Shown piece by piece: positions 19,936 through 30,649 of a DNA stretch of 64,000 nucleotides (within the stretch, counting starts at the first letter, position 1; each line of letters begins with the position of its first letter). The notes beneath the pieces are model-generated. The model did no database searches and was not told where the DNA came from. It was given only the letters and a program-made list of their open reading frames with translations. The stretch covers positions 776,501 to 840,500 of the forward strand of contig WPIO01000131.1 of assembly GCA_009760855.2 (NCBI GenBank), read 5' to 3'. This DNA is from Cristatella mucedo (Eukaryota > Bryozoa > Phylactolaemata > Cristatellidae). Position numbers and translations under genes: made by a program.

Positions 19936-21504
19936 ATGTAATATTTTTATTACTCTTCCCGGTTACTTTTAGCCATTTTATCGTGTACTTGGGAAGTTGG
20001 GTAAAGTTATCAGACTCCCTTACATAGCATAATTACGTATGAATAAAGTTGTAGTGCATTTAATTACCAGATGTCGCTTGAGTAATGATGGATACTATGT
20101 CAAATTTAGAGCATGGTCCCTTCCTGGGTCGCTCTAGGTACTTTTCGCCGAATGTATTTCACCCTGCTATTTCAACCAGAGGCCATCTAGCAGGCGTAGA
20201 ATGCGCTTGTATAATATACTTCTTCGTTGAAAATACAACGGAAAACCTAAATACGTTACGATCGTAGGTTTCCTGAAATCCTTGTTCAGGGCAAAAAAAT
20301 CTCTTACCAAAGAAAAAAACCTAGTCAATTAACACGGGAAGTCAAAGCTGCCCTGCAATGCAGTAACGGATCAGAGTTCATGTGAATGGACAAGTCAAAC
20401 CCAGAGCTTGTTGTTTTGTAACCTCTGTCTTGACTCTTAGCATGTAATTTATGGAATGAAGCGGTAAACGTTCGCTGGTGAGATGCATTATAATGCAGAA
20501 TATGTCAGCTTTCTTAACACTCTACAGTCGCTTGTAATCCGAGGAAATATTATGACAGGGTGCAGTTTTTATATTAAAAGCTTTTTTGCGTATTCTAGCA
20601 ATTTATTTTCTCCCTTATATTCGTTTAATTGCCAAGCACAATATACAACAGCTTGCATACTAAAGACACGCTAAAGGAGCGTATTTTTTATGTTCTCTCA
20701 TCTTTTAGCAATTGAAAATCACTCAACTTCGTCTGTGCGCGAATTGCTAAAAGTCACACAAATGCGGCCGCTTAAATTATTTTTAATTTGGCAAGCAAAT
20801 ATTACCTTACTGAATACGTGAAGGCCTAGGGGAACTCAGTAATTCAAGATATGTCTATTCGAAGCCACACTGACGATGTATAAAGATTCGCTTCTGTATG
20901 GGATTTAGGTCGACCTTGAGGATGTGACAGTTCTTTAGATGACTATGTGAGTTCCAAAGTAATGTGTGACTGCTTTTATCGTAGTAGCCTTATAAAAATT
21001 CTGGCTTTCTTAGCAAGGGACACTGAATACCAACCGGTCGCTACGGACTCGACACGTGGCGTAGACTTCTGTAATTTGCCGCTCCCGGGTAGTCCGGTCC
21101 TTTCAATCACGCACCTTCAATTGGCGTGAGACCTTGAGCCAGGGCTGCATCATTCCAACCTCGCCTGAGCCAGGCTGCACTATATCTTGTTGACCTTCCC
21201 TTGCTGCCAAACAAGCAGCGTTTAACTTCGATTGGTTTACTAAATTGTTGGTCCATTTATTCTCTGGCTCAAGCATAAAAAAGAGCAAGACTGACTGTCC
21301 GTCAACTGGAAGGAGCGGACAAATTTAGATCCTACCTATAGATCTTAGCAAAAGTCAAGCATAGCTTTTATACATTTATTGTGGAATCACAGCTTTACAA
21401 ACCAAAAATGCGATGTCTACAACCACTTATCTCCTTCACCACTACTAGGTTAGCACCTTACCTCGTGATCCTTACGATGTTCTCGCAGGAATTCCCTCTG
21501 TCTT

Positions 21505-21990
21505 CACCAGTGTAATGTATTTTAATGTAATGCAATGTAATCTAATGTATCTTTGTCTGTAACTCCACATAGACTTTGTGGGTGTTAGGTAGGAGAGTTC
21601 TGCAAAGTTCTTTCACAGCCTAAGCGGCTTTTGTTAGCCAAAAGACTAAATCTCACGCAACAAAGAGAAAGTGAGAACCATTGCAGATTCAGGAAAGTAG
21701 TTGCGGTAGTGACTGGCGTCGAATCAGCAGCTCAGGATGGCTGGACATTACGTGACGTAGTCGGCAGCGGGAGAGTAGCTTTCGTTGCCTAAGAATCGTA
21801 GAAGCGAGTTCCACAGTCTGGTACCTGCAGCCCTAAAGCTTCTGTCACCAAGGGTCTTTAAAGGCACGAGTATAACGGCTAACTTATTGTCCTAACCAGA
21901 CCTAAAGGCACGAAGAGGCTGAAACTTGTGCAACAGTTTAGCTAATTACGGAGAAGCCGAGCCTTAGCGGGCCATGTGGATCAGCTTAAG
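21505..21990 (-). mobile_element. LINE-B 3' fragment inserted in L2
   Basis: It starts with a decayed TAATG pentanucleotide tail (21510-21550), followed by the minus-strand C-terminal coding end. On both sides the host L2 linker/RT sequence continues. It is a copy of the same insertion as 23325-23790, multiplied by the tandem duplication. Confidence 0.8.
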
Positions 21991-23324
21991 AACTTTGCTT
22001 TGTATACAACATTGACAAGATCCCGGAGACCATCTCTAGGGTGTCAGAATCGTCCATGGATTCCTGTCCCACAATTCCTGGCTTCACCTCAGCATAAACA
22101 TTGCAGGAGGTCACTAGTAACCTCGTCCTGATGTTCATATCCTAATCTAAGAAGGCAAGTAGTCCTCATGGTTGTAATCCCAATGTCCTGCTTCTAGGTC
22201 GCATAGATGCACTGCTGCTGCCATGCATAACTAACAATTTCCGAGTCTCTGGTCATGTCTTTGCACCTTAGAGATATTTTTTAGCTTAGCCAATATTCTA
22301 AAAACCAACACAAGACTAAGAGAACTTGAGTAAATTTCGGCCAGTCACCTTTACACAGTTCCTATCAAAGAATTGGTATTGAGTTTTAGCTGACAAGCTG
22401 AACATGTATATTAAAAACTCAAACTTTTAGTAACTTTCAGTCTGGTTTTAGAGTAAGTCACTCCACAAAGTCAGCATAGCTTTTAGTTCATGGTGACCTA
22501 CTTAGGAATGAAGACGTTGGAAGATTATATAGGCTCGCTGTGCTTAACCTTTTGGCAGCTTTTGATGTTCTCGATTAACAAGTTCCTTTCGAGCACCTCT
22601 AATCTGCACTTGGCATCCTCGCCACGGCACTTCCGTGGCTTCAGTTAATATGTCAGCGGTGCTCTAGAGTAAGGATTTCAATTAAGTAAAGATCGTCCAA
22701 GGAACCAGTGAAGTATGCCGTACCTTGAGCCTTCGCCTCGTTCGGTTCTCGATGTGAAAAGATAAAGTTTAAAAGACGTGTGTTACTGTTTTTATCTTAG
22801 TAGCCTCATAATAATTCTGGCTTGCTTAGCTAGCAACACTGTACACTAACCGGTCGCTACGAGCTCGACACGTGGCGTAGACTTCTGTAATTCGCCGCTC
22901 CCGGGTCTTTCGGGCCTTTCAATCTGGCACCTTCAATTGGTGTGAGAAGTTGAAGCCAGGATTGCATCATTCCAACCTCACCTGAGCCAGGCTGCACCAC
23001 ATTCGATTATCCTTCCCTTGCTGCCAAACAAGCAGCATTAAACTTCAAGATTTTAATAAATTGTTTGTCCATTTCTTCTCTGGCTCAAGCATACAAAAGA
23101 GCAAGACTGACTGTCCGTCAACTGGAATGCACGGGCCAATTTAGATCCAACCAATGGAACCTAGCAAAATTCAAGTATAGCTTCGATAAAATTATTGTGG
23201 AATCACAGCTTTACAACCCAAAATTGCGATGTTTACAACCAACCATCTCCTTCACCATAACTAGGTTAGCACCTTACCTCGTGATCCTTACGATGCTCTC
23301 GGGGTTCCCTTCTGTTGTCACCAG

Positions 23325-23790
23325 TGTAATGAATTGTAATGTCATGCAATGTAATCTAATGTATCTTTGTCTGTAACTCCCCAAAGACTTTGTGAGAATT
23401 AGGCAGGAGAGTTCTGTATAGTCCTTTCACAGCCTAAGCGGCTTTCGGTACCCATTCGGCAGCTACAAGACTTAATCTCACGCGACAAAGAGAAGGTGAG
23501 AAGCATTGCAAAGTCAGGGGAGCAGTTGCTGTAGTCAGTGGCTTGGAATCAGCAGCTCAGGATTGTTGGACAGGATGGGACGTAGTCAGCAGCAGGAAAG
23601 TAGTTTTCGTTGCTTAAGAATTGTAGAAGTGAGTTCCGCAGTCCTGCACAGCTACACACACGTGCAGAGCGAAAGCTTCTGTGGCGAACGGTCTTTAAGC
23701 TCAGGAATAGAACAGCTAACTTATTATCCTAACAGGACCAAGGGCACGAAGAGGCTGAAACTAGTGCAACAGTTTAACTAATTACAGAGA
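23325..23790 (-). mobile_element. LINE-B 3' fragment, second tandem copy
   Basis: Same structure and flanks as 21505-21990, with a tail of TAATG-like repeats at 23325-23365. Confidence 0.8.
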
Positions 23791-24639
23791 AGCTGAGCCG
23801 TAGCAGGCCTTGCAGACTAGCGTAAGAACTTTGCTTTGTATACAACATTGAAAAATCTTTAAGTCCATCCCTAGGGTATCAGAATCATTCATGGATACCT
23901 GTCCCAAATTTGCTGGCTTCACCACAGCATTCACATTGCCGGAGGTCACTACTAACCTCGTCTTAACGTTCATATCCTAATCAAAGAAGGCAAAGAGTCC
24001 TCCGGGGCTTAATCAAAATGCCCTGCTTCTACGTCGCATAGATGCACTGCTGCTGCCATGCATAACTAACATTCTAACCATTTCAGACCTTCGGGTCATG
24101 TCCTAGCACATTAGAAAAATTCTACATTTATGCTAATATTCTAAAAAGTAACACTAGACTGAGAGAACTTAAGCAACTTTCGCCCAGTTACACTTACACA
24201 GCTCGTATCAAGTAATTTGTATCTAGTCTTAGCAGACCGGCTGAATTCGTATATTCAAAACTCAAACTTTTAGTAAGTTTCAGTCTGGTTTTTGAGTCAG
24301 TCACTCCACAAAGTCAGCATTGCTTTTAGTGCATTATGACCGACTTACTCATGCAGACGTTGGTAGATTATATAGGCTCGCTGTGCTCAATCTTTTGGTA
24401 GCTTTTGATATTCTCGATCACCAAGATCCTTTCAAGTGCCTCTAATCTGCACTTGGCATCCTTGGCGCGGAGCTTACGTGGTATGAGGTGCTATCTCCGA
24501 GGCAATCTAGATTAAGGATTTCAATAAAGTAAAGATCGTCCAAGGAACCGATGAAGTTCGTGGTACCTCGAGCCTTTGCCTCGTCCGTTCTCGACTTGAA
24601 GGTACAAAGATCATCGGAGGAGCTACGGAAGTATGGAGT

Positions 24640-25850
24640 ATCTCGGGGTCAGTGATTGGTCAAGTTCATTACACTGTTTATACTCTTTTTCTTGCCGGTG
24701 CGATTGCCAGGAACTATCTACACATTCACTTCTACCCCGATGAAATTCAGGTATACCCTTGCTTCGATCCTTCCAAGTCATCCAGCACGTCAAATTTTCT
24801 TAGCTTCCTTGGTGCACGTATTGATGACATCAGCCCACGGATGGCAGCAAATGAGAAAACAAGTGTGGTTCAGAAATTTCCAAAATCTAAAGCTCTAAGT
24901 AGGCTCTACCAGCATGTTTCTCGTTGTATCTTTACAGAATCTAGGAGTCGTATTCCAAAGTTACTTTAGATCAGACGACCACATCATCTTAACAGTCAAG
25001 TCTACCTACTTTCAGCTGCATAATACTGATAAAACTCAGGCGTGTTTAGACAGGGATACCACACCTAAATTGGTAAGAGGCATTGGAGACACCCTGTCTC
25101 AACTTTGGTATCTCACTGCACGCCGGGTCTCCAGCATCTGCACTTAGGCATTTACAGCCGGTGCAAAACTGTGCAGCTAGGCTTGTCTGTCATGATCGTG
25201 TCAGCACCAAATTGATCGCCTCATCACCCTACTTTTAGCTAACCTGAACTTGGTCCCATTCAAAACATTGACTACAAGGTTGTCACTCAATTTTAGTTTC
25301 CTTTATTCATATGCTCCATCGTTTCTATCAATTATTTCGCCAATTTAGCTAAGCATCGTGCCATTCGTTTTTCGTAATCTAATCTTGTACCTGTGCCTCT
25401 TATGAGCCTGAAATCTGTTAGAGTCCGGGTCTTTAGTTAAAAGAAATTAAGAAATTCTAGCTGCTTAAACATGCTCTTTTTTATAGCACAGAAGGGCATT
25501 TACCGCTATCACCACCGTTTGCAGTGGCGATATCGGATCTCCCACAACAGGAATCGAACCCACGACCTTGGGACCGAGGTCATGAAAGCAACCGCCTTAC
25601 CTAGAGAGCCACCACGGCTCACCAAGTTAGTACGTTCCTAAAGTCTGAAGCTCACTTTCGACTGGCGTCACTACATTCCCCTACTTGACAACATTTAAAT
25701 ATAAGCCTTAAAGGCATCTGTCTGTTGGAGCATTTAGGGAGTCCATGCGATTAGTCATTTCCGTGGTGACAGAGTGCCTACTGCCATTATTTGGCATGTT
25801 ATGGTAAACCATGTCACACTTGTTGTCGTTGAGCATATCACCACTAACTG
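24640..25850 (+). mobile_element. Degenerate L2 LINE, RT second half to 3' UTR
   Basis: A frame at 24656-24969 reads LHIHFYPDEIQVYPCFDPSK, in which the catalytic YADD is replaced by YPDE. The thumb and C-terminal regions follow with many frameshifts, are split by SINE-1 at 25455-25620, and continue to about 25850. Dead copy. Confidence 0.75.
25455..25620 (-). mobile_element. SINE-1, full-length, nested in L2
   Basis: tRNA-derived SINE on the minus strand. The A-box region lies at about 25600-25615. A perfect B-box, GGTTCGATTCCTG, lies at about 25550-25560. The body (GCGGTGGTGATAGC-like) follows, with an A/T-rich end at 25440-25470. It interrupts the L2 described above. Confidence 0.85.
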
Positions 25851-26790
25851 TCGCTTTAGACTACATCGACCTGACCTAAAAAAGACTAATACCTTATATA
25901 TGGTGCTTGCAGGCGTCTGTGAAGGTATGGCATGTCCCAACTGGCAAACGCTGTAGCCGTGTCTATGCTCATCGCAATAGCAAGCTTCAGCGAGATCCTC
26001 TAAAGCAGTGCTGCTGGTGCTGTATTTACTCCATCCAAATTTGTGACTTGGTAGAAACTATTTTCACTGACAATCAACTACGAAATTTATGCTAAACTTG
26101 GTGCACATCAGGCACGCTCAGGCTGAGCTGCTTTGAGTTGAGTGTTAACTGGTGATCGTAGATTACATCAATTAAAAAGCAAGCTCAAAACTCTACTACT
26201 TAAATGCAGATCACGAGTGAATAATTATCCAGATTTTTCTCATAGGTACAAAACTCCCATTCTTGAAGTTCATCGTTTTATTCTACGTTTCGGTCTTAGC
26301 TTGCTACAGCGACTTCTACAGTTGGAGTCGTAACTTGGGTCGAAATGGCCAGTGTAGTACAAAATGCTTAGAAGATTAAATGCAGGTCGTGCATAATGCT
26401 ACGTTTTCATTTCGTGAAGGTTAGCAAGTTCAATTACTTAACAACTTTGGATATCAGCAAAGATTCATTAGGAAATTTTAGTTAATTTTCAATGCTTATT
26501 GTATTGCGATTAACGAGACAGCCACTCAGTATCCCCAAGCACTTCGCATGTTGCCATAATCTAGAATATTGTAGGGACTAAGACGTTATCATTATGTATG
26601 AAAATGCTTGAATTGTATCGTGGCTAGGAAGAAAGTGAGCTATACTCGACCCTTGCACCAGCATGAAACGCCAACTCTTTCCCGTTCGCTTATACTTTTG
26701 TCTCTTTTCCCTTGGAAGCTAATGGTCAAACTCAAATTCAATTCTGAATTCGGTAATACACATTAATAAACTTCGTAAATATTGGTAGCC
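25850..26790. repeat. Y block, copy 1
   Basis: Recurs at 38850-39510, 50640-51540 and 61550-62540. Shared anchors include a CATCGACCTGACCTAA-like stretch, TCACTGACAATCAA, AGCTGCTTT, CTCAAAACTC and TTTGGATATCAGCAAAGATT. No coding pattern is recognised. Confidence 0.75.
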
Positions 26791-26844
26791 ATTCCATTTG
26801 CAGACTTTTAATTTTATTGCAGTTTTTCCTATATAAATAATGAT

Positions 26845-27549
26845 TGTAACGCCGAAGGTTCTTCAGAGTAGGCTTAACGTGCCACTTACCTAGCGGTGCA
26901 ACCTATCGCCTAATGCCGTTTGATGCGCGTCTACACACAATCAGCAGGCCGCCACGAAACGAGCGTTTCTGACGCTGACCTACTTATCGTAAGTAAAAGG
27001 GGTCGTGAGTCCGCGGTGTGAATTAAAAAGCGAGACACGCAACTTGGGGATTTTTACTGAGCTTTATTCGCAAGCTCACAAAGTCTCTGAGCGTCTAGCT
27101 CAGTTTGATCTCCACACTCCCCACACGCTCCCAACAGCACAGGCACTCTTGCGGAGGGAATACGTCACCCGCACCTAGGCTACTTAAGTTTATTGTGGGG
27201 AACGACCCGAATTAGAAGAGGAGCCCGAACCGGAGCCTAGACCATTAATGAAGAAGTAGGGGTCCGCTTCCACCTTACGGCAGAAATACCTCATACACTT
27301 CACCCTGCACTCTTTTGGAGGAAACGCGTCTCCACACTTAAGGTTCCTAAAGTGGGAAAGGGCCAAATAGACGAAGGATCCCGAACCAACGGAATATCCC
27401 ACCCACCTCACCAACCACGTCTAGCTCGCACCAGCAAATCCTTGCTTAGAGACCCGAGCGAGCACACGCAAAACACAAAAGAAAAACAAGATGCTAGCTC
27501 GGGCGCGATACGACCGTTTTCGGTGGAGTCCACCGAATCATTCTAGCGC
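26845..27549 (-). mobile_element. LTR-like repeat, copy B
   Basis: It pairs with 710-1255. The minus-strand AATAAA at about 27065 is followed by a GCTCAGTAAAAATCCCC stretch, and the end is CGGCGTTACA. The palindrome is at 27519-27537. Copy B replaces about 400 bases of block M that unit 4/5 keeps (about 62540-62935), so its arrival involved a deletion. Confidence 0.55.
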
Positions 27550-27675
27550 TTACGCTACACGACTGCTTACAAACGCCTCATTTTAAAAGGCAAAATAGAT
27601 TTATCGCGTGCATTTGTTATAAGCGAAGTCTTTGAACGGGGTATGATCTATAGCCTGCTGGTAATCGTATTTATG

Positions 27676-27842
27676 TGCGCCGAGCTGGTTTGGACTAGCG
27701 GTTAAGGTGATCGCTCCGTCCAAGGTCTGACTGAGGTCGTGGGCTCGAGCCCCGAGGCATATGTGAAGCGCCTGCATATAGATTAAGCTCTCTTGGGGCG
27801 CTATACAAATGAATTATATTATTATTATTATTATATTATTAT
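27676..27842 (+). mobile_element. SINE-2: tRNA head joined to an L2-like 3' tail
   Basis: The A-box-like region is TGGACTAGCGGTTAAGG at 27691-27707. The B-box lies within GGGCTCGAGCCCC at 27741-27753. After it, 27766-27806 reads GAAGCGCC-TGCATATAGATTAAG-CTCTCTTGGGGCGCTATAC, i.e. the outer and inner arms of the L2 3' stem-loop, then an (ATT)n tail. Shared 3' ends let a SINE borrow a LINE's reverse transcriptase, so L2 is the likely partner. Confidence 0.8.
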
Positions 27843-27844
27843 GC

Positions 27845-29110
27845 ATGTACCTACGTCAGGAACTTCACAAAGTCACACAGACTATGTGGGTGTTACGTAG
27901 GAGAGTTTTGTATAGCACACTCATAGCCTAAGCGGCTTTCGGTAGGCATTCGGTAACCAACAGACTTCGTCTCCTGCAACAAAGAGAAAGTGAGAAGAAT
28001 AGCCGAGTCAAGAGAGCGGTTGAGGTGGTGAGTAGCATGGAAGCAGCAGCTCAGGACCGCTGAAAAAGGTGAGCCATAGTCGGAAATCAGCGGGAGATTT
28101 GTTGTCTTTGCGTTGTCAAATCGCGGAAGCGAGTTTCCCAGTCTAGGACCTGCAGAGCTAATGCTTCCGTCGAAAAGGGTCTCTAAGCGGAGGAATGGAA
28201 CAGCTAATATATTGTCCACACAGGACCTGAGGGCGCGAACAGGCTGGAACGGATGCAGCAGCTCGGCTAGGTCCGAAGGAGCCACTACGTGGCGGGCCTT
28301 GTGGTTCAGCGTAAAAACTGTTCTCTGTATCCGTCTCTCAACCGGCATCCACCCTAGCTCTTTCAGCAAAGGAGACACGTGGTGCTCAAACCTCTGGGAC
28401 TTGAAGACCAGCCTTGCAGCCATGTTCATAGTCTGCTGCAGTAGCCTAGCTGCTTTATTTGGTAGCCCAGGGAAAAGGGCATTACATAATTACAATAATC
28501 AAGCCGAGGAAAGAATCAAGGAGCTAGTAGAAATCGCTTACAAGTCGCTGTGGAAGACAGCTCCTAATCTTGGATAATAATTTGACATGATGGCCAGCTT
28601 CGGAAGCAGTCTTTTGAACGAAGCTTTTGAAGTTTAGGCAGCTGTCGAAAACGACAACTAAATTTTAAGCACATGGTGATAGTCGCACAACAGCATCACC
28701 TAACTAAAGAGGAAAGCCTTTTGATCCAACCACACGCTACGGGTGTCCTATGAGCAGCGGTTCGATTTTATCCTCATTTAATTTCAGGAAGTTTTCCGAC
28801 ATCCAGGATCGAATGTTGACAAGGCAACCATTCAGTTTCTCAGTTGCTATAGCAGATTCCGATGGTTTGAATGACGAATTCAACTGAGTGTCGTCAGCCT
28901 GAAAGTGATATCCTATTCAATGGGCCTTCATAAATTTTTACAAGATGTTAAGTGTAAATGGAGAACAGCAAGGGACCGAGTATAGACCTCGAGGGACTTC
29001 ACACGTGACCCTTCTCGTATGTGAGACCTGACTGCTACACGAGGCGGATTGAGCACAATCAGAAAAGTGCAATTAAAATCACGCCAGTCCTTCATCTGCC
29101 AGACCAATCG
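27845..29110 (-). mobile_element. LINE-B, longest copy (reverse transcriptase remnant)
   Basis: Second LINE lineage. On the minus strand about 28700-28915 reads HFQADDTQLNSSFKPSES and NFLKLNEDK; the RT catalytic C-motif is QADD rather than YADD. The frame at 27893-28429 gives the C-terminal domain with AARLVFKSQRFEHHVSPLLK, LGWMPVERRIQ, ALHNLAP-like PSDLAELLHPFQP and SSAGPRLGNSLPRF. The layout resembles CR1/L2-group elements. It is 5' truncated with stops and frameshifts. Unit 2 sequence resumes at about 29130. Confidence 0.85.
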
Positions 29111-30480
29111 TTCTTCTCATATATGAGGAGTCCCTTTCACTATTTAGCTTAGTGGTTCATTGAATGAAATAAGAATGGTGAATCCATGCATAGGAAATCC
29201 GAATCATAATAACTTAAACAATCAATCAGCACCTATGCTAGAACGTTTCCCCTAAGCCTAGTAATCATGATAACTCTTGTTTATTAGAACTACTCCTCAG
29301 CTAAAGTAGGAACCCAACCACCAGCTCTGCCAGCTCAAATTGTTTAGCTATCCCTCAAACATACATCTACTCCCAAAGGAAACATGCCTGCAATCAGTGT
29401 GCATCAAAAGCTTGGAACTCTTCCACGAATGATCTCACAATATTCCGGACTAGAAGAAATTTAAAAAGACGCTTGTAGTATGCACTAGTTCCTTGCCGCG
29501 ATTGCAGGGTATACGAGCCATGTCCACTGTGGGCGTATTGTTTCCGATACTTTGCACGTCAAAAGTAACTTAATTGATCATGTTATTACTGTATCGTGCC
29601 ACCATGCATGCGATACACTTTGAAATTGTGTGTGTAGCCGGTGCCGTAGCGGCCCTGCATCTCCTACAACACGTGTTATTGGCCTGCAAAGACACGACGT
29701 TCTTGGAGGGCACTGCTCACAGCAATAACAATGCCATTGATCGAATTACGAGGTTTCTCGTTGTATCAAAGCAAAACTGTTGCGAATGAGTGTTTTAACG
29801 ATTGCCGAGAAAAGCTATGCAGTGGCGGTAAGATAAATGCGAAAATAATTTCTGAGTCACCAAACTCTAGTCATGTATCTCCTTCATTTAGATGCATTGT
29901 TTCCTGTCAATATCCGGATACCGAGAACAGTAAATACTTTGACCCCATTGCCATCTAGTACTTAGGTCTTTTTCACTACTGAACCTGCTTTACCAAACTT
30001 AGCCTTTCAGGATTCGTAATTGCAAACAAGAATATTAGGAAAAGATTCTCAAGTTGAAGCTACAAGTGCTAACTGAATATGTAATTGCTTGCAAGCTCTC
30101 ACTTTTATTGTTCAGAGCGTAGGGAGCATGGATGTACTAACTAATCAGCATTTTTGTTTTTGTGTGTGGATATTTGTGACAAACAAATGCAAATTTGCTT
30201 GTGGAAAAAACATCGTTCCAGGCTTACTCAGGCCATGCTGGTCCCAAATAGTCCTAGTCCTCTCCGTTTTTCCAATTTTCCGGCTGCCCAGCGGCCCAAC
30301 TACTGCATTAAGATCGCTTCGATCCTGCTGGTTTACATCCGCCGTCCCACCTCCACTGTGATGGATACTTCCCATCAGCTCGTCGTAACGTTAAGCCGAT
30401 CCAAATTAACTCCGTCAAACTCTAAAAAGTCCCATGCCATTCACTTAAGGTTGTAAACTGCTTAGAAGATTGAATACCTG

Positions 30481-30640
30481 GCTAGGCACACCAGGTAAGA
30501 CGGTTGCTTTTTACGACCTTGGTCCCGAGGTCGTTGGTTGGAATCCTGCTGTGGGTGATCCTTTATTGCTCCTGCAAGCGGTGGTGATAGCCGTAAAAGC
30601 TCTTCTGTAGCGATACAAAAGAGGCTGTTAAATCAGTTAA
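30481..30640 (+). mobile_element. SINE-1 copy
   Basis: The A-box is GGCACACCAGGTAAG-like at 30485-30500. The B-box region is GGTTGGAATCCTG at 30536-30548. The body AAGCGGTGGTGATAGCC and the 3' AGAGGCTGTTAAATCAG follow. It lies between blocks P and Q of unit 2 and is absent from units 3 and 4. Confidence 0.85.
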
Positions 30641-30649
30641 CATTTTTGC

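Larger units (their letters stand above)
20960..24640. repeat. Tandem duplication of about 1.82 kb (block W plus L2 and LINE-B)
   Basis: The segment starting near 20960 repeats from about 22775. Both copies contain GGTCGCTACG-GCTCGACACG, CCGCTCCCGGGT, the L2 linker (21235/23035), a minus-strand LINE-B (21505/23325), and a broken L2 RT first half. A third copy, with a large deletion, starts at 59870 in unit 4. Confidence 0.8.
8350..26790. repeat. Large repeat unit 1 (about 18.4 kb)
   Basis: First of at least four direct repeats. Anchor blocks in order: M 8350-8740, N0 8760-9080, N 11663-12000, P 12250-12822, S 12825-13390, T 13430-14150, U 14620-15300, V 15300-15830, W 15830-15972. Then come a second U (18346-18805), V (19936-20960) and a duplicated W (20960-24640), and finally Y 25850-26790. 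Blocks Q, R and S0, about 3 kb in units 2 and 3, are missing at a single junction near 12822. The extra length comes from a hAT element, several L2 copies and internal duplications. No host gene is recognised in it. Confidence 0.8.

Noticed and set aside
27676-27760. Candidate tRNA gene
   Set aside because: It has A- and B-box-like motifs but no foldable full cloverleaf, and continues into an L2-like tail; it is a SINE.
30089-30361. Open frames in block P of units 2, 3 and 4 ending in a similar VPPP-type tail
   Set aside because: The similarity is explained by plain DNA homology of the block; unit 1 is broken in this frame and there is no clear third-position bias.
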